Position numbers and translations under genes: made by a program
Part shown: positions 1 to 4,597 of the stretch, piece after piece
How positions within the stretch are numbered: position 1 is the first letter of the stretch
Layout of the letters: the number at the start of each line of letters is the position of its first letter
The notes under the pieces: model-generated
Databases searched by the model: none
The model's input: the letters and a program-made list of their open reading frames with translations, nothing else
Told to the model about the DNA's origin: nothing
From: an uncultured Bacilli bacterium
GTDB lineage: Bacteria; Bacillota_I; Bacilli_A; RF39; UBA660
Direction: 5' to 3'
Length of the DNA stretch: 7,217 bases
Assembly (NCBI GenBank): GCA_910586865.1
Contig: CAJUIY010000065.1
Location: forward strand, 1 to 7,217

Positions 1-2
1 CA

Positions 3-218
3 GAAGAAAATTATCTAAATGGATCATACGGTTTAAGTTTAGATTATAATGCAAACAACAAATATAGAAGTGAGCTTAACTATCATGGTGGTGGCAGACT
101 TGAAAAATATACTTTTGGGGATTATAAAATAATCGACGAGTTTTTAGAAAAATTTGAAGTATCAAAAATTGAAGAAAACCAAATGACAATTTTTGATTAC
201 GAAGGAGTGAAAGAATGA
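3..218 (+). CDS. C-terminal end of an unrecognised phage protein (5' truncated)
   Basis: An open frame enters from the left edge and ends with TGA at 216-218, giving 71 visible codons and no start inside the window. I do not recognise the family. The visible part is polar and Tyr/Asn-rich, with a GGG turn followed by RLEKYTF, and it ends in KIEENQMTIFDYEGVKE. The QMTIF segment near the C terminus resembles the QxxLF-type peptide by which bacterial and phage DNA-metabolism proteins dock on the beta sliding clamp. That would suit a replication, repair or methylation protein, but it rests only on motif similarity. The stop codon overlaps the next start (ATGA at 215-218), so the two genes are probably translationally coupled. 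Confidence 0.75.
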   Translation, partial: EENYLNGSYGLSLDYNANNKYRSELNYHGGGRLEKYTFGDYKIIDEFLEKFEVSKIEENQMTIFDYEGVKE

Positions 219-559
219 AAGTAACAATACATGAACTATTGAATTTAGTACATAGAAAAGAAGCACCTAAAAAAATAATATATGGCTATTGTGAATATGA
301 ATTTGATAGTGAAATAAATGATTATAAAAACGCAGATGGATTAAAATTATTTTCATATCTGTTTGGTAATGAAACAATGGTATTAGCTAAAGAAGTAGAA
401 ATAATAGAAGAAAAACCAAAGAAGATAGCAAAAATAAATTTTAGAAATGAAAAAGGAGAAACTTTAATCGGAGCAAATATGTGGGAATTTTATTACAGAT
501 TAAATGAATTGCGAAATGCAGTAAATTATCTATTAGAAAAGAGTGATAAGAGTGAATAA
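215..559 (+). CDS. Hypothetical phage protein, 114 aa
   Basis: The product has 114 residues and starts at ATG 215, preceded by AAGGAG at 202-207 with a 7-base spacer and overlapping the previous stop as ATGA. It is soluble-looking, with no membrane segment or signal peptide. The N terminus (MKVTIHELLNLVHRKEAPKK) followed by an IIYGYCEYEFD strand resembles a family of small uncharacterised proteins common in Firmicutes phages; this is recall of a pattern, not a search result. The second half carries EEKPKKI, a short motif echoed in two other proteins of this cassette, then a helical tail ending LLEKSDKSE. The last codons are nearly identical at DNA level to the end of the next gene. Function is unknown. 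Confidence 0.85.
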   Translation: MKVTIHELLNLVHRKEAPKKIIYGYCEYEFDSEINDYKNADGLKLFSYLFGNETMVLAKEVEIIEEKPKKIAKINFRNEKGETLIGANMWEFYYRLNELRNAVNYLLEKSDKSE

Positions 560-560
560 A
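531..560 (+). repeat. Gene-junction direct repeat, copy 1
   Basis: The 19 bases TATTAGAAAAGAGTGATAA at 531-549 recur identically at 931-949, exactly 400 bases downstream. The following 11 bases are similar, with four mismatches. Each copy spans the end of one gene, its TAA stop, and the ribosome site and start codon of the next. Confidence 0.85.
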
Positions 561-959
561 CAAAAGTTTATTGAAATGCTAGATAATGCTAAAGAAGATG
601 AATATGGAAGATTATATGTATTAGGAGAATATAATAACAAAATATATTTTGGAACTATAACTACGATTTGTGAAGATATATTTAATGAAAGCAAAAGTGC
701 CGAAATATATGATAGACACTTTTGGAATGATGACACGTTAGAATGTTTTGTAGTATCAAATAAGCATAATCAAGAAATAGAATATAAAGAACCTAAAAGA
801 ATAGAAGAATTAGATAATAGGCATTATGATAAAATTAATCAATGTTATTGTGGAAAAAGAGAATTAGGCGAATCTATATTAGTTGATAAAATTAATGAAT
901 TAATAAAAGAATTTAATAAATATGAGAGTTTATTAGAAAAGAGTGATAAAGATGAGTAA
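552..959 (+). CDS. Hypothetical phage protein, 135 aa, GTG start
   Basis: I place the start at GTG 552, giving MNKQKFIEML. The gene downstream (ATG 952) has the same GAAAAGAGTGATAA sequence at the same distance before its start, so the two initiation regions match. GTG 543 is in frame but touches the purine stretch with no spacer. The product has 135 residues, is acidic and shows no membrane segment. It contains a beta-rich central part (RLYVLGEYNNKIYFGTI), a KEPKRIEEL motif near residue 80, and a C-terminal helix ending LLEKSDKDE, which is nearly the tail of the preceding protein. I do not recognise a domain. It overlaps both neighbours by a few bases, consistent with a coupled cassette. Confidence 0.82.
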   Translation: MNKQKFIEMLDNAKEDEYGRLYVLGEYNNKIYFGTITTICEDIFNESKSAEIYDRHFWNDDTLECFVVSNKHNQEIEYKEPKRIEELDNRHYDKINQCYCGKRELGESILVDKINELIKEFNKYESLLEKSDKDE

Positions 960-960
960 A
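931..960 (+). repeat. Gene-junction direct repeat, copy 2
   Basis: This is the second copy of the 19-base segment, at 931-949. It encodes LLEKSDK in the same frame as copy 1 and supplies the weak purine-rich ribosome site for the gene starting at 952. The stop TAA at 957-959 corresponds exactly to the TAA at 557-559 in copy 1. Confidence 0.85.
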
Positions 961-1284
961 AGTGCAAAAGAGATGTTTATAGAAGAAGGCTTTCAATGTA
1001 CGATTGATAATGATGAAGAAATATTTTACATACGAAAAACAGATTATCGAGAAGAAAGTATAAGCTTTGATATAAAACTAAAAAGGTATTCTATTCATCA
1101 AAGTAGTTGGATAGATAATGATGTAAATGGTTTAATACCTATGAATGAAAGACCAGAGAATATAAAACATAGTGCAACATACGGTCATTGGCAATCAACA
1201 GTTATTCCAGAAATTGATTTTAAACTTCATCAAGCCATAAATAAACAGATAGAAGAAATAACAGGCGGAGAGTTAATATGTTAA
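952..1284 (+). CDS. Hypothetical phage protein, 110 aa
   Basis: The start is ATG 952 (MSKSAKEMFIEEGF), with the purine run GAAAAGAG at 936-943 upstream. GTG 943 is in frame, but it lies inside that purine run and would leave no spacer. The product has 110 residues, soluble and charged. The opening SKSAKEMFxxxGF, followed by a segment alternating IFYIRK and ISFDIKLKRY, and the late HQAINKQIEEI helix resemble a widespread family of small uncharacterised Firmicutes phage proteins. I can state that resemblance but no function. The gene overlaps its upstream neighbour (stop 957-959) and its downstream neighbour (ATG 1278), so it is part of one translational chain. Confidence 0.85.
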   Translation: MSKSAKEMFIEEGFQCTIDNDEEIFYIRKTDYREESISFDIKLKRYSIHQSSWIDNDVNGLIPMNERPENIKHSATYGHWQSTVIPEIDFKLHQAINKQIEEITGGELIC

Positions 1285-1604
1285 CACTACCAATTAAAAA
1301 GAAATGGTTCGATATGATTCTTTCTGGAGAGAAGAAGGAGGAATATAGAGAGATAAAACCATATTGGACTAAAAGACTTTTAAAAACAGACATAGAATTT
1401 GATTTAGAAAAATTAAAAAATCAATTAAGAAAAGAAAACTCTTGTTTATACAGAACAATAATATTGAGAAATGGTTATTCAAAAAATAGCCGTGCTATAG
1501 AATGTAGAGTTTCCATAAGTATTGGCTACGGTAATTTAGAATGGGGAGCTATTCCAAATAAAGAATATTATGTTTTAAAAATATTAAGTGTGGAGGAAGT
1601 ATGA
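1278..1604 (+). CDS. ASCH-domain (PUA-like) protein, 108 aa
   Basis: The opening LPIKKKWFDMILSGEKKEEYRE is the typical N-terminal signature of ASCH-domain proteins: a strand, a helix ending in SGEKxxEYRxxxP, then a basic WTKRL segment. ASCH proteins adopt the PUA-like beta barrel and are thought to bind RNA or modified nucleic acids; a few have nuclease or esterase activity. Short phage versions such as this have no established role. The length of 108 residues is usual for a single domain. The central YRTIILRNGYSK and later GYGNLEWG segments would form the remaining strands. The start ATG 1278 follows AGGCGGAG at 1262-1269. It overlaps the previous stop, and its own TGA stop overlaps the next ATG (ATGA at 1601-1604). 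Confidence 0.82.
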   Translation: MLTLPIKKKWFDMILSGEKKEEYREIKPYWTKRLLKTDIEFDLEKLKNQLRKENSCLYRTIILRNGYSKNSRAIECRVSISIGYGNLEWGAIPNKEYYVLKILSVEEV

Positions 1605-1930
1605 GAATTTTAAATATTGAAGTTAAAAATCCAATAGAAGAAAAAACCACAATTTATAGATGTCCATATTGCAATAAAAAATTCATAAGAAAAGGTAGTA
1701 TATATAATCATTTAATAAAAAAGTATTGTTGGAACTTTAACATTGATTTTGCAAGAATACAAGATGATTATAAAAATAATAAGATTACTCAAAAAGAATA
1801 CTATGAAAAATGTTATAAGATAGGTTATTTAGAATGTGTATTAAGCCCTAACGAATTAGAAAAAATAAAACCAATTTTAGATAAAGAATTTTTTGAAAAA
1901 ATCCAATCAATGTATGAAGAAGATTTTTAG
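1601..1930 (+). CDS. Small C2HC zinc-finger phage protein, 109 aa
   Basis: Residues 21-43 form a clear zinc-finger pattern, Cys21-x2-Cys24-x12-His37-x5-Cys43. It follows the classical C2H2 spacing, including Phe28 and Leu38 at the usual core positions, but the last ligand is Cys instead of His. This implies a DNA-, RNA- or protein-binding role. The remaining 65 residues are helical and charged and contain a YYEKCYKIGYLEC segment that I do not recognise. The start ATG 1601 is preceded by GGAGG at 1592-1596 and overlaps the ASCH gene stop as ATGA. Single-finger proteins of this size occur among phage early genes, where some act on host functions. Any such role here is inference. Confidence 0.85.
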   Translation: MRILNIEVKNPIEEKTTIYRCPYCNKKFIRKGSIYNHLIKKYCWNFNIDFARIQDDYKNNKITQKEYYEKCYKIGYLECVLSPNELEKIKPILDKEFFEKIQSMYEEDF

Positions 1931-1940
1931 GAGGTAACAG

Positions 1941-2189
1941 ATGTTAAAGATCAAAGTATATGATTGTGAACATGAAAATGATTTAGAAAAGGAATTAAAT
2001 AATCTTATATTAGATTTAGACAAAAATAATCAAGAAGTAATAGATATAAAATTTTCAACAAGTCATTTTGCCGATGAAAATCAAGAACAAATATTTTGTT
2101 TTAGTGCATTAGTTATGTATGATGATAAATTAATTAAAGAATATAAACCAAAACGATATGAAATAGTGGAGAAAGTAGATGATAGATAA
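1941..2189 (+). CDS. Cse60-like small protein, 82 aa
   Basis: The sequence opens with a strand (LKIKVYD), then a helix of acidic and amphipathic residues (CEHENDLEKELNNLILDL). It continues with EVIDIKFSTSHFA and ends its core with EQIFCFSALVMYD. This order resembles the Cse60 family (KVFDxEHExDLE...VIDIKFxVS...CFSAxxxY), named for a Bacillus subtilis sporulation protein of unknown biochemical role and found in several Firmicutes phages. The length of 82 residues is usual. The C terminus carries KEYKPKRYEIVEKV, a tail shared in outline with two earlier proteins. The ribosome site is near-consensus (AGGAGGT at 1929-1935, 5-base spacer), the strongest in this cassette. The stop TAA overlaps the next start as TAATG. 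Confidence 0.72.
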   Translation: MLKIKVYDCEHENDLEKELNNLILDLDKNNQEVIDIKFSTSHFADENQEQIFCFSALVMYDDKLIKEYKPKRYEIVEKVDDR

Positions 2190-2450
2190 TGAATAAAGAT
2201 ATAAAAAACTTATTGGAACAGCTTCAACGTGCTATAGCAAACCCAAGATGTATCGAAAAAGAAAAAAGCAAGTAGATATTACTGTGCAATTAAAGAATTA
2301 CAACAACAATTAGAGCAAAAGAATAAAGTTATCAATAATGCCAAAAAATGGGTTTGCAATTATAAAGATAGTTGGGAACCTAACGACGAAGCAATCAATG
2401 AACTAAACGAATTATCAGGAATTTTAAACGAAGGAAGTGAAAAGGAATGA
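2189..2450 (+). pseudogene. Frameshifted small coiled-coil protein gene
   Basis: ATG 2189 opens a frame (MNKDIKNLLEQLQRAIANPR) that stops at TAG 2273-2275 after 28 codons. The next frame over is then open from there to TGA 2448-2450 and reads ASRYYCAIKELQQQLEQKNK onward, ending LNEGSEKE. Removing one A from the run of six at 2262-2267 joins the two into an 86-residue protein without a stop. This would contain a coiled-coil-like segment (AIKELQQQLEQ). The ends fit a normal gene: the start overlaps the previous stop (TAATG) and the stop overlaps the next start (ATGA at 2447-2450). Possible causes are a real disabling insertion, a sequencing or assembly error in the A run, or slippage that restores the frame during expression. 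I do not recognise the family. Confidence 0.72.
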
Positions 2451-2821
2451 ATATAGAAGAGTCTAAACAACGATTAAATATTCTAGTAGAAATATGGGAA
2501 AGGCAACTTCAAAAGCCTAGCATGTGTACTATAGATGAGGGCGATATAGAAGCAATAAAGTGTTTATTAGAAGAAAATAAAAAACTAGAAGAATATTATT
2601 GTAAAAGAAATGAATGTAGTGGACGTATAAAAGAAAATCATAAATTGACTGGATATGAAATTATAGAAGAATTAGAAAAGTGGCTAGAAAGTAACATAAA
2701 CGAGTTATCTAACATTATTTGCGAAGATAATATGAATCGTATATCAACAACATATGAAGAAACAAAAAAAGAAATATATCAAAAAGTATTAGAGAAATTA
2801 AATGAACTAAAAGGAGAGTGA
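2447..2821 (+). CDS. Hypothetical phage protein, 124 aa, helical
   Basis: The product has 124 residues, is predicted almost entirely helical and acidic, and has no membrane segment. The opening (MNIEESKQRLNILVEIWERQ, then IDEGDIEAIKCLLEENKKLEE) resembles small phage proteins that begin with an IEEAIxRL helix followed by DIEAIexLL. These are common near replication cassettes in Clostridium and Bacillus phages and have no known function. The second half (YEIIEELEKWLESNINEL, then KKEIYQKVLEKLNELKGE) suggests further amphipathic helices. The start ATG 2447 overlaps the stop of the frameshifted gene. The ribosome site is AAGGAAG at 2431-2437. Its intact state suggests the upstream frameshift does not prevent its translation. 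Confidence 0.83.
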   Translation: MNIEESKQRLNILVEIWERQLQKPSMCTIDEGDIEAIKCLLEENKKLEEYYCKRNECSGRIKENHKLTGYEIIEELEKWLESNINELSNIICEDNMNRISTTYEETKKEIYQKVLEKLNELKGE

Positions 2822-2825
2822 TTAG

Positions 2826-3131
2826 ATGGATTTATATATAAGAAGTCAAGATAAAATAGGAAATTATAAGTCTGATGCTCAAGTAATTAGAAGAATAGGT
2901 TATGAAGATAAAAAAGAAGAATTTGCTATTTTAAATAATGATAATATTAGCGAACTTTTAGGCACATATAAAACAAAAGAAAGAGCATTAGAAGTATTAG
3001 AAGATATAGATTCATTTAAAGAATATATGATAATGTACGAACATCAAAATGAAGAATATAAAGATAGAATTAGATTGTTTTTGGAAAATAAAGGTCATAA
3101 ATTGGGTACTTTTTATATGCCAAAAGAATAG
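2826..3131 (+). CDS. Hypothetical phage protein, 101 aa
   Basis: Start ATG 2826 follows GGAG (2813-2816) with a 9-base spacer, five bases after the previous stop. The opening MDLYIRSQDK, the YEDKKEEFAILNN strand and the GTYKTKERALEVLEDID segment form a recognisable architecture: a short beta protein with a helix at YKTKERALEVLEDI, ending in YMPKE. Similar small proteins are widespread in Firmicutes phages and integrative elements, but their function is not known. The product is soluble and mixed alpha/beta at 101 residues. It is the last gene of the tightly packed cassette; the next 59 bases are non-coding. Confidence 0.83.
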   Translation: MDLYIRSQDKIGNYKSDAQVIRRIGYEDKKEEFAILNNDNISELLGTYKTKERALEVLEDIDSFKEYMIMYEHQNEEYKDRIRLFLENKGHKLGTFYMPKE

Positions 3132-3141
3132 AGAAAAATAG

Positions 3142-3147
3142 TATAAT
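3142..3147 (+). promoter_or_regulatory. Possible -10 promoter element (TATAAT)
   Basis: A perfect TATAAT lies in the AT-rich gap between the genes ending at 3131 and starting at 3191. I see no convincing -35 hexamer at 16-18 bases upstream and no TG extension. It could drive the zinc-ribbon gene. In sequence this AT-rich, a chance match is quite likely. Confidence 0.3.
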
Positions 3148-3172
3148 TTTAATAGTTTCGGTTACACATTAT

Positions 3173-3189
3173 GCACTTGAAAGGAGTGC
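3173..3189 (+). promoter_or_regulatory. Hairpin over the ribosome site of the gene at 3191
   Basis: GCACT (3173-3177) pairs perfectly with AGTGC (3185-3189) across a 7-base loop TGAAAGG. The ribosome site AAGGAG occupies 3181-3186, so its bases lie in the loop and the start of the 3' stem strand. The hairpin could limit ribosome access to the ATG two bases beyond it. Only five pairs are involved, so the effect may be slight. Confidence 0.4.
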
Positions 3190-3190
3190 T

Positions 3191-3364
3191 ATGAAAAGAA
3201 AATGTTCATTATGCGGGGAGTATAAGTCGGTTGAAGAATTTTATTGGAGAAATAAAGAGCACACAAAGAAAGATTGTTATTGTAAAAAATGCTCTAACTG
3301 GTTAACAAAATTAAAGATGAGAATTTTAAGAGAAAGAAGAGCAGAACAAAGTTGTTTACGGTAA
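3191..3364 (+). CDS. Small zinc-ribbon protein, 57 aa (HNH-endonuclease-like N-terminal motif)
   Basis: ATG 3191 after AAGGAG (3181-3186) encodes 57 residues. The cysteines form CxxC at residues 5-8 and CxCxxC at residues 29-34, flanking the segment KSVEEFYWRNKEHTKKD. This matches the zinc ribbon (CSxCGxxKxxxEFYxxxxxxxDxxCKxC) often found at the start of phage HNH homing endonucleases and as free-standing small proteins. No HNH catalytic region follows: the frame ends in a basic helix (WLTKLKMRILRERRAEQ) and stops at TAA 3362-3364. It is either a stand-alone nucleic-acid-binding protein or the remnant of a homing endonuclease. The stop codon lies in a probable terminator hairpin. Confidence 0.78.
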   Translation: MKRKCSLCGEYKSVEEFYWRNKEHTKKDCYCKKCSNWLTKLKMRILRERRAEQSCLR

Positions 3365-3379
3365 CTTTCTCTTTTTTTT
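3328..3379 (+). terminator. Probable intrinsic terminator
   Basis: AAGAGAAAG (3328-3336) pairs perfectly with CTTTCTCTT (3365-3373), directly before a T run that ends at 3379. A competing inner hairpin pairs AAAGTT (3348-3353) with AACTTT (3363-3368). The stems are AT-rich and the larger loop is 28 bases, so strength is uncertain. The position fits the end of the early/middle transcription unit; the stop codon of the zinc-ribbon gene (3362-3364) lies inside it. Confidence 0.6.
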
Positions 3380-3383
3380 GTTC

Positions 3384-3389
3384 TATAAT
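3384..3389 (+). promoter_or_regulatory. Possible -10 promoter element after the terminator
   Basis: A TATAAT hexamer follows the terminator T run and lies 22 bases before the next start codon (ATG 3411). I find no good -35 match at standard spacing, so it could be activator-dependent, could use a phage-specific factor, or may be a chance match. Its position between a terminator and the genes leading to packaging is where a late promoter would be expected. Confidence 0.35.
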
Positions 3390-3410
3390 TGGCATGATGG
3401 AGGTCTATAT

Positions 3411-3845
3411 ATGGAAGAAAAAAAAATTTTTAAAATTGAAAAGTTAGATGAAGATAATTACAAAGTAGTTAGCTTAGTTAATGGAGTTGAGATTCCATTT
3501 AAAAAAAATGTTGAATTAGCAAGAAGAATACAATCAGTTAATGCTAATGCAAGATTAAAAATGATTAAGTGGATGAAAGAAAATGGTTATACAAAAAATG
3601 ACTTAATTGATAAGATAGAGAAAAAAGGAAAAATAGTTTATGATGAAACCACTTATAGAACTATCGAACAAGGATTCATACAAGATGAGTCAACAGAATT
3701 AGGATTAGAGTTATATAAGATTTTATTTAATAAAACAGTTACCGAATTAATAACTGAATTAGGATTTACTGCTGATAACGAAGATGAAGCATTGAGATTA
3801 GGTACTGAAATAAATGCGATAATTACCGAAAAAGATCCCAGGTAA
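3411..3845 (+). CDS. Divergent helix-turn-helix (XRE-like) protein, 144 aa
   Basis: ATG 3411 is chosen because GGAGG at 3399-3403 sits 7 bases upstream; the TTG at 3378 lies in the terminator T run. Residues 48-106 fit the XRE/Cro layout: a first helix (RLKMIKWMKENGY), a TKNDLIDKIEKKG turn-helix, a recognition-like stretch ending TYRTIEQG, and a final helix (LGLELYKILFN). The TIEQG matches the IExG typical after the recognition helix. The loop between helices is longer than usual, so the match is divergent. An N-terminal beta region (residues 5-35) and an acidic tail flank it. As the first gene after the terminator it could regulate the packaging module, but this is inference. Its 3' end overlaps an open frame of the next gene. 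Confidence 0.78.
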   Translation: MEEKKIFKIEKLDEDNYKVVSLVNGVEIPFKKNVELARRIQSVNANARLKMIKWMKENGYTKNDLIDKIEKKGKIVYDETTYRTIEQGFIQDESTELGLELYKILFNKTVTELITELGFTADNEDEALRLGTEINAIITEKDPR

Positions 3846-3942
3846 AATTAAAAAAAAGGCTAGTCAAAGAACTATACTATGTTTAGCTTATGATGATGAC
3901 CTTGAAAGTTGTTACTCATTTTGGTGTTCTAGATATAAAGAT
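3814..3942 (+). other. Coding-like upstream part of the 3943 gene, start missing
   Basis: The frame of the gene at 3943-4203 stays open upstream to 3823 and reads LPKKIPGKIKKKASQRTILC followed by LAYDDDLESCYSFWCSRYKD. This is protein-like and continuous with the downstream product. It holds no ATG, GTG or TTG. An in-frame ATG exists at 3814, but two codons later TAA (3820-3822) interrupts it (ATG CGA TAA TTA CCG). A single base change in that TAA would give a complete 129-residue protein. The stretch lies partly under the last 32 bases of the helix-turn-helix gene. Confidence 0.6.
3834..3845 (+). other. Candidate +1 frameshift site (CCC AGG TAA)
   Basis: The helix-turn-helix gene ends GAT CCC AGG TAA. 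If the tRNA-Pro on CCC (3837-3839) slipped one base to CCA (3838-3840), translation would avoid the stop and continue GGT AAA ATT into the downstream frame, which is open to 4203. CCC followed by a slow or stop codon is the kind of site used for +1 frameshifting in some phage structural genes. This is a hypothesis; a nonsense mutation explains the arrangement equally well. Confidence 0.25.
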
Positions 3943-4203
3943 ATGTCATTTAGCGAATTTATGAATATAGGAATAACTGAATTTAACAGAAAAATAAGTA
4001 GTATTCCTGAAAGTGAGCCGTTATTTACTAGAATTAAATCTAGAGTTATGAATTTAAATGAGATAAATGATAAAGAACAACGGAAATTTTGGTCTAAACA
4101 AAGAGAAACGTATAAAATACCACAAATATATCTATCTAGCCAAGAACTAGATGCAAATTTAAAGGAGGAATTAAAGAAAAATGGAGCTAAAAAAGTTTTA
4201 TGA
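3943..4203 (+). CDS. Hypothetical phage protein before the terminase genes; N terminus unresolved
   Basis: From the first available ATG (3943, MSFSEFMNIG) the product is 86 residues, but no ribosome site precedes it. The reading frame is coding-like for 120 bases further upstream, so 3943 is probably an internal Met and the gene is longer in intact form. The visible sequence includes FMNIGITEFNRKISSIPESEPLFTR and RKFWSKQRETYKIPQIYLSSQE. It recalls a small conserved family located next to terminase genes in clostridial phages; this is from memory and its function is unknown to me. It is basic and helical and may bind nucleic acid. It overlaps the next gene by 23 bases. Confidence 0.68.
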   Translation: MSFSEFMNIGITEFNRKISSIPESEPLFTRIKSRVMNLNEINDKEQRKFWSKQRETYKIPQIYLSSQELDANLKEELKKNGAKKVL

Positions 4204-4567
4204 CAATGTAAAGATAGTAAATGATAAATTGGTCGAATATAAAGATGATGACGGGAATATTAGTATATTTCCTATTGCTGGTTTGCTTTGTAAGTGTGAA
4301 TATTTAAAGGTTGATAATGAAAGATTGAATATTATGAAATTTAATCAAGAAGTAGATAAAAATATGAAGTACGAGAGAATAAGTGAGAAGATTCCTTATG
4401 CAGATCCAAAGAATAAATCACATATTACGGAAAAAACAATATTAGTAAATAAAATGTGGAAAGTATCAAATGCAGTAGGAATAACCGAAATCTTTAATGA
4501 TAAAGAAGCAGCAGAATCTCTTGTCAATGAAATAAATAGTAAATATTTAGATAAGGTAAATATTTAA
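4181..4567 (+). CDS. Hypothetical protein, 128 aa
   Basis: ATG 4181 is preceded by AGGAGG at 4163-4168 with a rather long 12-base spacer, inside the end of the previous gene. The product of 128 residues is soluble and mixed alpha/beta. It has an early KIVNDKLVEYKDDDGNISIF segment and a short CKC at residues 37-39. The C-terminal part reads KMWKVSNAVGITEIFNDKEA followed by AESLVNEIN. I recognise no catalytic motif and no family. Its position directly upstream of terS suggests an accessory role in packaging or late control, but nothing in the sequence shows this. It ends at TAA 4565-4567, 18 bases before the terS start. Confidence 0.8.
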   Translation: MELKKFYDNVKIVNDKLVEYKDDDGNISIFPIAGLLCKCEYLKVDNERLNIMKFNQEVDKNMKYERISEKIPYADPKNKSHITEKTILVNKMWKVSNAVGITEIFNDKEAAESLVNEINSKYLDKVNI

Positions 4568-4573
4568 TGAAAT

Positions 4574-4597
4574 GAGGTGTACAAAATGCTTACACCT
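4574..4597 (+). promoter_or_regulatory. Hairpin enclosing the terS ribosome site and start codon
   Basis: AGGTGTA (4575-4581) pairs perfectly with TACACCT (4591-4597) over a 9-base loop that holds the ATG (4586-4588). The ribosome site GAGGTG (4574-4579) lies in the 5' strand of the stem. The 3' strand is coding sequence for Leu-Thr-Pro. Such a hairpin would mask initiation until opened, which fits control of TerS output. Confidence 0.5.

Noticed and set aside
533..736. Minus-strand ORFs (also at 4651-5019, 5107-5301, 5641-5922, 6470-6655)
   Set aside because: Each lies opposite well-supported plus-strand genes or the structured region. They read as hydrophobic Ser/Leu/Phe-rich shadows of A-rich coding sequence and lack ribosome sites.
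1272..1285. Hairpin GTTAA-TATG-TTAAC with the ASCH gene start in its loop
   Set aside because: It has five mostly A-T pairs over a 4-base loop, which is too weak and too easily found by chance to call a regulatory element.
3191..3364. Complete HNH homing endonuclease
   Set aside because: Only the zinc-ribbon part is present; no HNH catalytic histidines or asparagine follow in any frame before the terminator.
3378..3410. TTG start at 3378 for the helix-turn-helix gene
   Set aside because: It lies in the terminator T run and has no ribosome site; ATG 3411 has GGAGG at ideal distance.
4577..4585. GTG start at 4577 for terS
   Set aside because: The GTG is part of the GAGGTG ribosome site, and the conserved family start LTPKQ begins directly after ATG 4586.
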